Below are positions 1 through 8,361 of a stretch of DNA of 64,000 nucleotides, piece by piece (the stretch's first letter is position 1; each line of letters opens with the position of its first letter). Location: contig NZ_AP025145.1 in assembly GCF_019977755.1 (NCBI RefSeq), positions 992,001 to 1,056,000 on the forward strand. The letters are read 5' to 3'. A program made the translations under genes and the position numbers. The DNA comes from Vibrio penaeicida. GTDB lineage: Bacteria; Pseudomonadota; Gammaproteobacteria; Enterobacterales; Vibrionaceae. The notes below the pieces were generated by a model. The model did not search any database and was not told the DNA's origin. It saw nothing but the letters and a program-made list of their open reading frames with translations.

Positions 1-1050
1 GGAACACATAGCCACGAATTGGTTCATGAACCTGTCGGTGTTGTAGCCGCGTTTCTCGCATGGAACTTCCCGCTACTGAATCTCGCGTTCAAGATTGGCC
101 CCGCTATGGCGTCGGGTTGCCCTATTGTCATCAAGCCTTCGTTAAAGTCACCCATGTCAGCGTATTTAGTTGGAAAGCTGTGCCACGATATTGGTCTTCC
201 TGCTGGGGTTGTAAACGTTGTGTGTGGCGATGACGCAGAAGTCGGCGATGCGCTTTCAGCTTCGACCATTCCGTCCATGCTAACGCTGATTGGTTCGATA
301 GCAACGGGCAGACACATTATGAAAACGGGTTCGACTTCTATAAAGCGGTATTCAATGGAATTAGGAGGGAATGCGCCTGTACTGGTTTTTGCCGATTCCG
401 ACTTGGATCTCGCCGCCGATATTGTGTGTGCGGTTAAGTTTGGCAATTGCGGGCAAATCTGTGTTACCCCAAACCGTGTATTTGTTCAAAAAAGTGTCGC
501 GAGTGAATTTGCATCTAAAGTCGTCGAAAGAGCAAAGGCGGTGAAGGTCGGTTACGGGCTTCAAAGTGACAATGAAATGGGACCGCTTATCGATGCGCAA
601 GCGTTAAAAAGGGTGGATGAGTTGGTACAAGATGCCGTCATTAAAGGCGCGGCGCTTTTGTATGGCGGAAATAAGCCGGATTCGATACACACGGGTCATT
701 TCTACATGCCAACTGTGTTAACCAATTTAAATAGCGAGATGCGAATGTACCAAGAAGAAATTTTTGGCCCTGTTGTCTCAATCTATGAGTTTGAAAATGA
801 AGCGGAAGTACTGGATCATGCTAATGACACAGATGCAGGGCTCACCGCTTATGTGTTTACTCAAGATCAAGCGAAAGCCCAGCGTTGTGCAACGCAGCTT
901 AGATTTGGCGAAATCCAAATCAATGGCGTGAAATATGGTATCGACTTGCCCCACGGAGGGATTAAGCAGTCGGGTATCGGATGCGATTGCTCGCACTTAG
1001 CTCTGCACGACTATTTAGCAGTGAAAAGAATTACGCGAGCGCTGGATTAA
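1..1050 (+). CDS. Aldehyde dehydrogenase, 5' end cut off by the window
   Basis: NAD(P)-dependent oxidation of a sugar aldehyde to its aldonate is the likely role. The reading frame is open from base 1, so the true start lies upstream; the TTG at 19 is only an internal codon. The visible 349 residues cover most of an ALDH core: the cofactor-side AFLAWNFPLL segment, the catalytic glutamate in MELGGNAP (codon at 358) and the catalytic cysteine in GQICVTPNR (codon at 460), ending with a typical C-terminal GGIKQSG segment. It lies 12 nt before a 2-keto-3-deoxygalactonate kinase gene, in an operon that also holds KDPGal aldolase and a cycloisomerase. From this context I infer 3,6-anhydrogalactose dehydrogenase or a related sugar aldehyde dehydrogenase; succinate-semialdehyde dehydrogenase-like activity is the main alternative. 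Family is certain, substrate is inference. Confidence 0.88.
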   Translation, partial: GTHSHELVHEPVGVVAAFLAWNFPLLNLAFKIGPAMASGCPIVIKPSLKSPMSAYLVGKLCHDIGLPAGVVNVVCGDDAEVGDALSASTIPSMLTLIGSIATGRHIMKTGSTSIKRYSMELGGNAPVLVFADSDLDLAADIVCAVKFGNCGQICVTPNRVFVQKSVASEFASKVVERAKAVKVGYGLQSDNEMGPLIDAQALKRVDELVQDAVIKGAALLYGGNKPDSIHTGHFYMPTVLTNLNSEMRMYQEEIFGPVVSIYEFENEAEVLDHANDTDAGLTAYVFTQDQAKAQRCATQLRFGEIQINGVKYGIDLPHGGIKQSGIGCDCSHLALHDYLAVKRITRALD

Positions 1051-1062
1051 GGACAGATCGGA

Positions 1063-2016
1063 ATGAAAACGCACACAGCCAGTGTTATAGCGATGGATTG
1101 GGGTTCAACCATGCTGCGAGCTTACCTGCTCAGTGATAAGGGCGACCTTATGGCAGAGAAAAGCTTTCCATGGGGGGTACTTCAATTACCTGAAAGTGAC
1201 GGAAAAACGCTGACATACGAACAAGTGTTTTATGCCGCAGTCGACGACTGGTTGATGGCTTTTCCTGCCTTACATGTCTATCTGACAGGTATGGTAACCA
1301 GCAAAATAGGTTGGGTAGAAGTGCCGTATGTTGAAGCGCCTTGTGCCATTGAAGACCTGCACGCCGGAGGTCATTCGCTCCTCACCAAAGATTGCCAACT
1401 GGTGAATTTGATTCCTGGTGTGAGTTATCAAGGGCGTCAAATCGACCTAATGCGTGGTGAAGAAACGCAGTTACTGCCTTTCCTGAATAGCTGGGAACGA
1501 ACTTACGATGGATGGATCGTTCTCCCCGGCACGCATTGCAAGTGGGTGTTGATTCAAAACCTTCAGATTGCAGAATTTCAAACCTACATGACAGGAGAGT
1601 TGTACTCACTCCTAAGAAAGCACTCGATACTTGCGGCTGGATACAGTGAAGAGAAACAATCGCTGGACATCGACTCGTTTTTAAAAGGTGTGAATGCAAG
1701 TTTGAATGCAGCAGGGATCATGTCCGAGCTGTTTTCATGCCGAAGTGCCGTTTTATTCGGAGAAGTCGAAAGTGCCCATCGGTTCTCTTATCTCTCTGGT
1801 TTGTTGATAGGTGCAGAAATTAAGGAAGCAAAATCAGCATTAGGCGGGTTGCCAGCAGAAATTTCTTTAATAGGTGATGAGCACTTGTGCGACCTATACC
1901 GAATGGCGCTGAGATTTTTCAAATCGGAAATGAACATCAAGCAATACAACAATACGGCTGCACAAGGGATTTGGGAGATGCATTCATGGATTCAAAACAA
2001 CAAGCAACAGAGCTAA
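1063..2016 (+). CDS. dgoK: 2-keto-3-deoxygalactonate kinase (DgoK family)
   Basis: Phosphorylates 2-keto-3-deoxygalactonate to the 6-phosphate using ATP, in the cytoplasm. The 317-residue protein has the DgoK-family N-terminal phosphate-binding segment (MDWGSTMLRAYLL at about residues 11-23), the LTGMVTSKIGW segment near residue 71 and the LPGTHCKWV segment near residue 156. Length is normal for the family. The start at 1063 sits a few bases after a GGACAG/CGGA purine stretch and 12 nt after the dehydrogenase stop. The downstream aldolase gene begins inside its last 31 nt, so the two are probably translationally coupled. The product is the substrate of that aldolase. No key residue appears missing. 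Galactonate versus anhydrogalactonate as the ultimate source cannot be told from this gene. Confidence 0.88.
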   Translation: MKTHTASVIAMDWGSTMLRAYLLSDKGDLMAEKSFPWGVLQLPESDGKTLTYEQVFYAAVDDWLMAFPALHVYLTGMVTSKIGWVEVPYVEAPCAIEDLHAGGHSLLTKDCQLVNLIPGVSYQGRQIDLMRGEETQLLPFLNSWERTYDGWIVLPGTHCKWVLIQNLQIAEFQTYMTGELYSLLRKHSILAAGYSEEKQSLDIDSFLKGVNASLNAAGIMSELFSCRSAVLFGEVESAHRFSYLSGLLIGAEIKEAKSALGGLPAEISLIGDEHLCDLYRMALRFFKSEMNIKQYNNTAAQGIWEMHSWIQNNKQQS

Positions 2017-2651
2017 CTCGGCACCTAAGTCAATGTGGCTTGGTGGCGATTTTAAGAGGCATCACCCCAACCGATGTTTTGCAATACGCAAAGATATTAG
2101 TTGATGAAGGCATCTCTATTATCGAAGTGCCTTTAAATTCACCAGACGCGATTAAAAGCATCTCGATATTGGCGAACGATTTAGGAAATGATTGTCTTAT
2201 TGGCGCTGGTACGGTGTTAACCACAATCGATATTGACGAAGTGGAGAGTGTAGGGGGCAGATTGATCGTAATGCCGCACATGGACACCGAGCTCATCGAG
2301 TATGCAGCGAGCAAAAACCTTGTGGTGGTTCCCGGAGTCGCGACGCCAAGTGAAGCCTTCAGTGCACTTAAGGTTGGTGCTACTGCGCTCAAATTGTTTC
2401 CCGCTGAACAAGTTTTAGCGGCAGGTTTAAGGGCGTGGAAAGCCATACTACCTAAGCATGTAAAGGTGTTGCCAGTCGGTGGAATTACCCCTTCAAACAT
2501 GTCGGAATATCGACAATCTGGTGCGAGTGGCTTTGGGTTAGGCAGTGCTCTTTATCGAGCAGGTATACCGCATAGTGAATTTGCAAAGAATGCTAAAGAA
2601 TTTGTCGCTGAGTGGCATCGCTTGGTTCGGATGACTGATCTTTCGAGATGA
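1986..2651 (+). CDS. dgoA: 2-keto-3-deoxy-6-phosphogalactonate aldolase
   Basis: Class I aldolase that splits KDPGal into pyruvate and glyceraldehyde 3-phosphate, joining the pathway to glycolysis. It belongs to the KDPG/KDPGal aldolase family: the LVAILRGI N-terminus, the IIEVPLNSP strand with the catalytic glutamate, GAGTV, the GVATPSEAF loop, and the LKLFPAEQV segment carrying the Schiff-base lysine are all visible. I chose the ATG at 1986, preceded by GGGAG, rather than an upstream in-frame start at 1887 lying deep inside the kinase gene; this gives 221 residues, close to the usual 205-215. It overlaps the kinase gene by 31 nt. The next gene starts 48 nt downstream, so all four genes are likely one transcript. 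Confidence 0.9.
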   Translation: MDSKQQATELTRHLSQCGLVAILRGITPTDVLQYAKILVDEGISIIEVPLNSPDAIKSISILANDLGNDCLIGAGTVLTTIDIDEVESVGGRLIVMPHMDTELIEYAASKNLVVVPGVATPSEAFSALKVGATALKLFPAEQVLAAGLRAWKAILPKHVKVLPVGGITPSNMSEYRQSGASGFGLGSALYRAGIPHSEFAKNAKEFVAEWHRLVRMTDLSR

Positions 2652-2699
2652 TGTTTGTCGCAATTTGAGTCAGTACAACAGGGAAGTAAAGAGGTCACC

Positions 2700-3860
2700 A
2701 TGAAAATAACAAAGGTGAAGAGTTATGTACTGCAATATGACCTAGAAGAAGAGTTGGGTTATTCGCAGCAATACTACGCCAAAAGAACGGCTCATATTAT
2801 CGAGATCACAACGGATAACGGGTTAGTGGGCTACGGCGAAGCATTTGGTGGCGGTGGAGTAGCGCTCGCGAATCAAACCATTGTGGAACAAGTGATTGCG
2901 CCATTGATAATAGGGATGAACCCATTAGACAACGAAGTGATTTGGCATAAAGTGTACAACTTGCTACGCGACCATGGGCAAAAAGGCATGCCTTTACAAT
3001 CTCTATCGGGTGTTGATATCGCACTTTGGGACATTAAAGGCAAATTCTATGAGCAGCCGCTGTATCAATTACTCGGCGGTGCATTTCGAGATGAAATTCC
3101 GGTATACGGTTACGGGATGATGTTGCAACGCGTTCCGGACTTAAAAGAAAGGTTTGAAAAAGAAAGCGCGAAGATTGCTTCAATGGGATTCAAAGCCATG
3201 AAGATGAAAATCGGTATGGGCGTGACAAAAGATGTTGAATTAGTTGAAGCGGTGAGAAGTTCTGTCGGAAAGGACATCGAAATCATGGTGGATGCCAACC
3301 ACGCCTATACCACACGTGAAGCATTGCCTTTAGGTCGAGAACTCGAGCGGCTTGGTGTGAGTTGGTTTGAAGAACCCGTCGCGCCAGAAGACAAACAAGG
3401 TTATCGAGATTTATGTACCCATTTGGACATGTGTATTGCTGGTGGTGAAGCGGAGTTTTCGAGGTGGGGTTTCCGTGATTTGATTGAGCACAAATGCGTG
3501 GATTTGTTGCAACCTGAAACCTGTGCGCTCGGCGGTATAACGGAGTATCAAAAAGTCTTGTCCATGGCCCATAGCCATTTTGTTCCTGTTGTTAACCATG
3601 TTTGGGGCTCAGCCATTGCTGTAGCAACCAATATTCACCTTCTTGCTTCCATGCCCGATTTACCCGGTGGCGCACATCCCGTTCAACCGATGTTGGAATA
3701 CGACACAACTCCAAACCGATTCAGAGAAGACCTACTTGTTCATTCGCTGGATGTTTTGTCTCAGGTTAAAAATAAAGACGGCATGATCGGTTTGCCCAAA
3801 GGGCATGGCTTGTGCGTCGAGCCCGATATGTCGTTCATACAGCAATATTTGATTAGTTAA
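2700..3860 (+). CDS. Enolase-superfamily cycloisomerase or sugar-acid dehydratase
   Basis: A 386-residue mandelate-racemase-group enzyme. It shows the KxK acid-base motif (K168, K170), metal ligands D198 (in VDANH), E224 (WFEEP) and E250 (GGE), and H300 in NHVWGS. Remembered sequence of Agrobacterium D-galactarolactone cycloisomerase (Gci) is clearly similar along the length, including LRDxGQxG, the LSGxDIALWDIKGK segment and the C-terminal PxxEYDxTxNxFR stretch. In this operon the likely reaction is ring opening of 3,6-anhydrogalactonate to 2-keto-3-deoxygalactonate, the kinase substrate. Galactarolactone cycloisomerase or galactonate dehydratase are alternatives. The ATG at 2700 follows AAAGAGGTCACC, a good ribosome site; an upstream TTG at 2655 lacks one. 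Superfamily sure, substrate inferred. Confidence 0.82.
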   Translation: MKITKVKSYVLQYDLEEELGYSQQYYAKRTAHIIEITTDNGLVGYGEAFGGGGVALANQTIVEQVIAPLIIGMNPLDNEVIWHKVYNLLRDHGQKGMPLQSLSGVDIALWDIKGKFYEQPLYQLLGGAFRDEIPVYGYGMMLQRVPDLKERFEKESAKIASMGFKAMKMKIGMGVTKDVELVEAVRSSVGKDIEIMVDANHAYTTREALPLGRELERLGVSWFEEPVAPEDKQGYRDLCTHLDMCIAGGEAEFSRWGFRDLIEHKCVDLLQPETCALGGITEYQKVLSMAHSHFVPVVNHVWGSAIAVATNIHLLASMPDLPGGAHPVQPMLEYDTTPNRFREDLLVHSLDVLSQVKNKDGMIGLPKGHGLCVEPDMSFIQQYLIS

Positions 3861-3878
3861 CGACAAAAACATTGAAAC

Positions 3879-3935
3879 ATCGACTCAATTAGAATGATAA
3901 TGGTTATCAATAAGATTTAGTTTAATTGAGTCGAT
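3879..3935. repeat. 13-bp perfect inverted repeat enclosing the Fur box
   Basis: ATCGACTCAATTA at 3879-3891 is exactly mirrored by TAATTGAGTCGAT at 3923-3935. The right arm ends one base before the ATG at 3937. In RNA this could fold over the translation start; in DNA it brackets the Fur site. No clear Shine-Dalgarno other than GAG within the right arm is seen. Confidence 0.75.
3895..3909. promoter_or_regulatory. Fur box upstream of the fumC operon
   Basis: TGATAATGGTTATCA fits the 7-1-7 Fur repeat (two 7-base arms around one base, 6 of 7 positions paired). It lies 27 bp before the start of the small gene that precedes fumC. Fur with Fe(II) would repress here, so the operon should be induced when iron is scarce, which fits an iron-free fumarase. 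Confidence 0.8.
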
Positions 3936-3936
3936 C

Positions 3937-4320
3937 ATGAAAGAGTCTACCTTTTTATATCAAACGTTCTATCAAGCTGAAGATCGCTTTCTGTTTCATA
4001 CCGAAGAAAACGGGTTTGAGCATGAAGTGGTTTTTAGCTACATCCAAGCTACTCTTAATTTGGCTTCTTGGTATGGAAAGGGGACAGACTTTGCTAATCC
4101 ACTATTGGAAGAACTGTTTCTTCGCAGAGTGTATTACAACCTTCTAGAAACCATCAATGACGCCACCAATTGTCGGACATTACGGCAAATCTGTTTAGAT
4201 CAAATTCACGGTCCTCTTATTGCGCTAAAGCGGCATTACTGCCATTCATCAGCGGGCTACGAGCGTTTTCTTTCGCTACAAAAAGACCTGCAAAACATCC
4301 AATACACTACCGATCTATAA
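3937..4320 (+). CDS. Small protein upstream of fumC, FagA-like by position
   Basis: A 127-residue protein with no signal peptide or membrane segment; it is rich in aromatic residues and histidine, and looks helical (for example the stretch around residues 35-75). I do not recognise a catalytic motif. Its stop is 10 nt before fumC and it lies directly under a Fur box. In Pseudomonas aeruginosa a gene called fagA (Fur-associated gene) precedes fumC in an iron-regulated operon, so position and regulation suggest the same role here; I cannot confirm sequence homology. Translation start is at 3937, where the ribosome site is weak and lies inside the inverted repeat. The coding frame is compact and the coupling to fumC is good evidence that it is a real gene. 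Confidence 0.75.
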   Translation: MKESTFLYQTFYQAEDRFLFHTEENGFEHEVVFSYIQATLNLASWYGKGTDFANPLLEELFLRRVYYNLLETINDATNCRTLRQICLDQIHGPLIALKRHYCHSSAGYERFLSLQKDLQNIQYTTDL

Positions 4321-4330
4321 AGGAAATAGA

Positions 4331-5713
4331 ATGACCACTTACCGTATCGAAAAAGACAGCATGGGCGAAGTGCAAGTGCCAGAAGCAGCATTGTATCAAG
4401 CACAAACTCAACGCGCGGTAGACAACTTTCCAATTAGTGGCATCACCATGCCAGCCAAATTCATTCAGGCTTTAGCGTTTGTGAAACAAGCAGCGGCAAA
4501 AAGCAATGCCGAGCTTAATCTGCTAGATCAAGACGTAGCTGATGCGATTTCATCCGCTTGTCAGGAAATTATTGATGGTCAGCACTTAGAACAGTTTCCT
4601 GTAGACGTGTTCCAAACGGGTTCTGGCACCAGTTCAAACATGAATGCCAACGAAGTTATCTCGACGCTTGCTTCTCAAAAAGTCGGCAAAGAAGTAAACC
4701 CAAATGATCACGTGAACATGGGGCAAAGCAGCAACGACGTTATCCCTACCGCTATTGCTGTTAGCGCTGCACTAGCTGCAGAAAAGCAACTTCTACCTGC
4801 GCTTAAGTATTTGAGTGATAAAACGGAAGAGAAAGCCGTCGCCGTTGAACATGTCGTTAAAACAGGTCGTACCCACCTAATGGATGCAATGCCAGTGACT
4901 TTGTCGCAAGAACTGCGCGGCTGGAAATTCCAAATTGACTCAGCACAGCGTGGTATTGAAGAAACACTACCTCGTGTTAAAGCATTAGCTCAGGGTGGTA
5001 CAGCCGTTGGTACTGGCATCAATGCGGTTCCAGAATTTGCTGGTTTGTTTGCAAAGAATATTTCGGCAGCGACAGGCGTAGAGTTCGTTTCGAGTGAAAA
5101 CTTCTTCTACAACATGTCTAGCCAAGATGCGATTGTTGGATTGTCTGGTCAGCTAAAAACAGGCGCTGTTGCCATCATGAAAATCGCGAACGATCTTCGT
5201 TGGATGAACTCTGGTCCATTAGCTGGTCTGGGTGAAATCGAACTGCAAGCCCTTCAGCCTGGGTCTTCCATCATGCCGGGTAAAGTGAACCCAGTTATTC
5301 CTGAGGCAGCCGCAATGGTAGCAGCGCAAGTGATTGGTAACGATGCAACCATCACTGTGGGTGGTCAGTCTGGTAACTTCCAGTTGAACGTTATGTTGCC
5401 TGTTATCGCGTTGAATATTATCCAAAGTATTGAGCTATTAGCGAATGCATCTACTCAATTAGCGGATAAAGCAATCTCGACCTTCAACGTACGTGAGGAT
5501 AACTTGCAAGTGGCGCTTGCTAAGAACCCGATTCTAGTAACAGCGCTAAACCCAGTTATTGGTTACTTGAAAGCTGCAGAAGTTGCTAAGAAAGCCTACA
5601 AAGAGCAACGCGCTATTATCGACGTAGCGGAAGAAGAAACGGATCTAACACGTGAAGAACTTCAAAAGCTGCTCGACCCAGCGAAGTTAACGAAAGGTGG
5701 TATTGCGCAGTAA
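4331..5713 (+). CDS. fumC: Class II fumarase (fumarate hydratase, iron-independent)
   Basis: Interconverts fumarate and malate in the TCA cycle without an iron-sulfur cluster. The 460-residue length is standard. Class II signatures are present: GSGTSSNMNANEV near residue 98, HVNMGQSSNDVIPTA near residue 130, TGRTHLMDA near residue 178, and the superfamily signature GSSIMPGKVNP at about 311-321. An AGGAAATAGA ribosome site precedes the ATG. It is the second gene of a Fur-controlled pair, so the cell can keep fumarase activity when iron limits the class I enzymes. A strong hairpin terminator follows. Nothing is missing or unusual in the protein. Confidence 0.97.
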   Translation: MTTYRIEKDSMGEVQVPEAALYQAQTQRAVDNFPISGITMPAKFIQALAFVKQAAAKSNAELNLLDQDVADAISSACQEIIDGQHLEQFPVDVFQTGSGTSSNMNANEVISTLASQKVGKEVNPNDHVNMGQSSNDVIPTAIAVSAALAAEKQLLPALKYLSDKTEEKAVAVEHVVKTGRTHLMDAMPVTLSQELRGWKFQIDSAQRGIEETLPRVKALAQGGTAVGTGINAVPEFAGLFAKNISAATGVEFVSSENFFYNMSSQDAIVGLSGQLKTGAVAIMKIANDLRWMNSGPLAGLGEIELQALQPGSSIMPGKVNPVIPEAAAMVAAQVIGNDATITVGGQSGNFQLNVMLPVIALNIIQSIELLANASTQLADKAISTFNVREDNLQVALAKNPILVTALNPVIGYLKAAEVAKKAYKEQRAIIDVAEEETDLTREELQKLLDPAKLTKGGIAQ

Positions 5714-5730
5714 TTTCGTAAGATATTGGC

Positions 5731-5761
5731 AAAAAATGGACGCTGAGGCGTCCATTTTTTT
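5731..5761 (+). terminator. Rho-independent terminator of the fumC operon
   Basis: AAAAAATGGACGC and GCGTCCATTTTTT pair around a short loop, with a T run at the 3' side; it lies 17 nt after the fumC stop. Confidence 0.9.
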
Positions 5762-6532
5762 ACGCCAAAGATAAGTCTAAACTCTACATTTCATACTCAG
5801 TGCCTTGAGACCATTTCGGTATATACCCAAGTATCTTAAGATAGTTAGAGCTTATTGTTTTTGAGCTGTATTTATAAGTTAAATAAAGATCCTCATAACA
5901 ATAAAGGAAAGGTTTTTGTGGCAGACATCACCTAGTATTTAATCAAATAAACAATACATAGAATAAAGAACGCATCAAAAAATAACCTTCCGCTAAAAAT
6001 TTATTCCTATCAAATTTAAATTAATCCGTATTACTGTCTGAATAATTTTGTGTCTACATATTCTCATTTTTTATAAATTACAATTAACACCTAAAAAACA
6101 CATTAATTAAATAATCTAGTAACCAAACTTCCTCTTTCTAATTCATTGTTCTTATTTTATGAACATACTGTTCCTGATATTTAAATTTATTAATTCCGAT
6201 GAATTTAAACGATAAACCATACGGATAATTTAAATTTTTCAATAGTATCAATGAGATATGTGCGTTGTTGGTTTTGTGTTTACTGGATTCCTTAGAAATG
6301 TAGCTACCTCTAATGCCTTGATATTAAAGATTAATATTCATCTTCTTTTTTGAATAAATTAAATTTATAAAATAATGAATAAAATATAAAATGTGATCTT
6401 TTCCCTAATAATATAATTGTGATTATGGTGTTAAATATTATTTATGTTACTTATTTTGCAGCTCTACATTTTCGGCTGATTCGTCGTTAGTAGAGTTATT
6501 TTTAATCCAATAAGTACTATTTAGGAAACTTT
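5762..6532. other. AT-rich gene-free stretch before the exported pair
   Basis: About 770 bp of strongly AT-rich sequence with no convincing ORF or RNA gene. It holds a fragment of the dispersed repeat at 5824-5842 and presumably the promoter of the gene at 6533. Such AT-rich leaders are often bound by H-NS in Vibrio; that is inference. Confidence 0.6.
5824..5842. repeat. Dispersed repeat fragment (TACCCAAGTAT type), copy 1
   Basis: TACCCAAGTATCTTAAGAT resembles segments at 24463-24487 and 51517-51546. I recall similar TACCCAAG...CAAGATGCAGG elements being frequent between genes in Vibrio genomes, but cannot check this here. Confidence 0.5.
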
Positions 6533-7813
6533 ATGATAGTTAATCAACAAAACAATCCAGCTAGGCTTGGGGTATTGGCGAGTGCCATTTTGGCTTCGTT
6601 TGTATCATTCGGCGTTAATGCAAATGTAAGTACGGTCTCGGTAAGCCCTATCGTTGTCAATCCCTTTAATCAAACAGTACGGGAGATTTGTGAGTCGTAC
6701 AATTCACGAATCAAAGTAGCAAATGCTCAGTTAAAACAATTAAAGGTGAGTGGTGTCGAGTCTCAAAATACGTGTACGTATATTCCTTTGACCAAAGGGA
6801 CTATCGGAGGAGGGCAAAACGAAGTTTCATTAGCACAGTTTAAGTACACTATTTATCCAGCGAGTGGAAATTTCTACGCTCAGATGAACGAGCAAGTTGA
6901 CATAACCAATGAGTTAGAGCTGATCATGCTATCTGGAGGGAACCAAACGCAATATATAATTTACGCTGATATCGGTGCCCAATTAAGGAACCAAAGTTTT
7001 TCTTGTTTAGGTGGACCATTGCCAAGAGCATGTGATAGAGCGCCTAGATATAACAACAGCGATTTGCCTGGTACACCAGATCTTGTAGCAAGCTGGAATG
7101 CTTGGGGGGCAAATCAACTCACTAATGTGTTTAATAACGTCAAAACACAGATACAAACGGTTGACGCAAGAAATAATCCTTCGGTGCCCGGTGGGGATGC
7201 CAATTCACCCTATTGGAGTTTAGATGACTTCAGCCCTGCAACTAGCACAAGAAATAAAACACTGGATATTTATAAATCGACAACTATTTCCTTTGGTTTC
7301 GACAGTGGTACCGGGGATGGAACGTCTTTGAACCTAGGTGTTACTAATGAACGTTCGTATTCAACCAATGAAACTGTCATGACCGTGCATGGTACAGAAT
7401 TAACGTCAGATACGGGTTCAAGTTCAGAGTATAAACTGAACGTAGAAGCAATATGGCCGATAGCATCTTTTAATACGGGCGCTCATGAAGGGGCGAGTAA
7501 CGTCGCTGATAATCGAATCGGTGTATCGGCTTGGAGGGATATTAATATTCCTGCATTTACCATGTGGCGCGAAAGAGTTAATTCAGAAAACTGTGATCCT
7601 AATGGAGGCATACGAAACCAAATATTCCGACATACATTAAGTATGGACCGTGGTCAGTATGATGCAGATTACAATAGCAATGTTTTTACGACTGTTGAAG
7701 ACAGCTTCGCAACTTACTCCGCAGCACAGAACTTTTCTGTGAGGACCAAGTGTGAACAGGGTACATCAGGAAAACTGTACCGAGTACATGAAACTGGAAC
7801 GCTAAATAGATAA
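6533..7813 (+). CDS. Exported protein of unknown function, beta-rich; possible toxin or adhesin
   Basis: A 426-residue protein with an N-terminal signal peptide (hydrophobic segment about residues 13-28, ending near GVNANV), so it is exported to the periplasm or beyond. The mature part has six cysteines in three spaced groups, suggesting disulfides, and a central region (about 240-290) rich in Ser, Thr and Gly with alternating polar and hydrophobic residues, typical of beta strands. The segment STTISFGFDSGTGDGTS followed by further alternating strands faintly recalls the stem of beta-pore-forming proteins. I do not recognise the family. AGGAAAC lies before the ATG. It is followed after 20 nt by a second exported protein, and both sit between AT-rich deserts, suggesting an accessory unit. 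No membrane segment apart from the signal. Confidence 0.7.
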   Translation: MIVNQQNNPARLGVLASAILASFVSFGVNANVSTVSVSPIVVNPFNQTVREICESYNSRIKVANAQLKQLKVSGVESQNTCTYIPLTKGTIGGGQNEVSLAQFKYTIYPASGNFYAQMNEQVDITNELELIMLSGGNQTQYIIYADIGAQLRNQSFSCLGGPLPRACDRAPRYNNSDLPGTPDLVASWNAWGANQLTNVFNNVKTQIQTVDARNNPSVPGGDANSPYWSLDDFSPATSTRNKTLDIYKSTTISFGFDSGTGDGTSLNLGVTNERSYSTNETVMTVHGTELTSDTGSSSEYKLNVEAIWPIASFNTGAHEGASNVADNRIGVSAWRDINIPAFTMWRERVNSENCDPNGGIRNQIFRHTLSMDRGQYDADYNSNVFTTVEDSFATYSAAQNFSVRTKCEQGTSGKLYRVHETGTLNR

Positions 7814-7833
7814 ATTATTACAGGAAAAAAATT

Positions 7834-8301
7834 ATGAAAATGAAATCAATATTAGCTTTAACTGTTTCAACGTTTCTTTCTGTCTCGGCATTGGCGAAGC
7901 CCGTTCATGTTTTAGTCGAGAATGTCACGAACTCACCGTTGGATTTGATAACGGAAATGGTCAACATGGAAGGACCAGTTGAGGCAGAATCGGGTGAACG
8001 AGCACTCTATGCTTCAGAAAACCATCAGGTGGCAGTACTTGATTCAAGTATTGTTCTGCAGCAGGGTTCTTCTTTAGAAAAAGAACGTTTCAACGGAGCG
8101 AAAGCCATCGTGATTGTTGGCTCGCCAAAGGACAATATGCAGGTATCGCAAACTCTGCTTGGTTATGGTATCGAGGATGATTACATTGTTATTACGAATG
8201 TTGATGAGCCTAAAAATATGACACTGACCTATTTTACCAAGGTAGATACAGCGAGTGATGCAGAAACAGCAAAAGCGTTAATCAAAGCCGCAATTAAGTA
8301 A
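7834..8301 (+). CDS. Small exported protein paired with the preceding gene
   Basis: A 155-residue protein with a clear signal peptide (KSILALTVSTFLSVSALA, cleavage near residue 21). The mature 134 residues contain no cysteine and no recognised motif; there is a mixed alpha/beta pattern with a possible Rossmann-like strand GAKAIVIVGSP near residue 90. The ribosome site AGGAAAAAAATT precedes the ATG and the gene begins 20 nt after the upstream exported protein, so the two form an operon. A hairpin terminator follows. By analogy with toxin operons it could be a chaperone, inhibitor or second subunit for the larger partner; that is only inference from the pairing. Confidence 0.7.
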   Translation: MKMKSILALTVSTFLSVSALAKPVHVLVENVTNSPLDLITEMVNMEGPVEAESGERALYASENHQVAVLDSSIVLQQGSSLEKERFNGAKAIVIVGSPKDNMQVSQTLLGYGIEDDYIVITNVDEPKNMTLTYFTKVDTASDAETAKALIKAAIK

Positions 8302-8327
8302 TATCGATATTATTGTTATTCAATGGT

Positions 8328-8361
8328 AAAGCAGAAGGGGGAGAGCCTTTCTGCTTTTTTT
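8328..8361 (+). terminator. Terminator of the exported-protein operon
   Basis: AAAGCAGAAGG pairs with CCTTTCTGCTTT with one mismatch and is followed by a T run, 27 nt after the stop at 8301. Confidence 0.85.

Noticed and set aside
1887..1985. Longer start for the KDPGal aldolase
   Set aside because: It would lie 130 nt inside the kinase gene and add residues foreign to the family; 1986 has GGGAG before it.
6533..7813. Call as leukocidin or aerolysin-type toxin
   Set aside because: Only a general beta-strand pattern supports it; no definite family motif was found.
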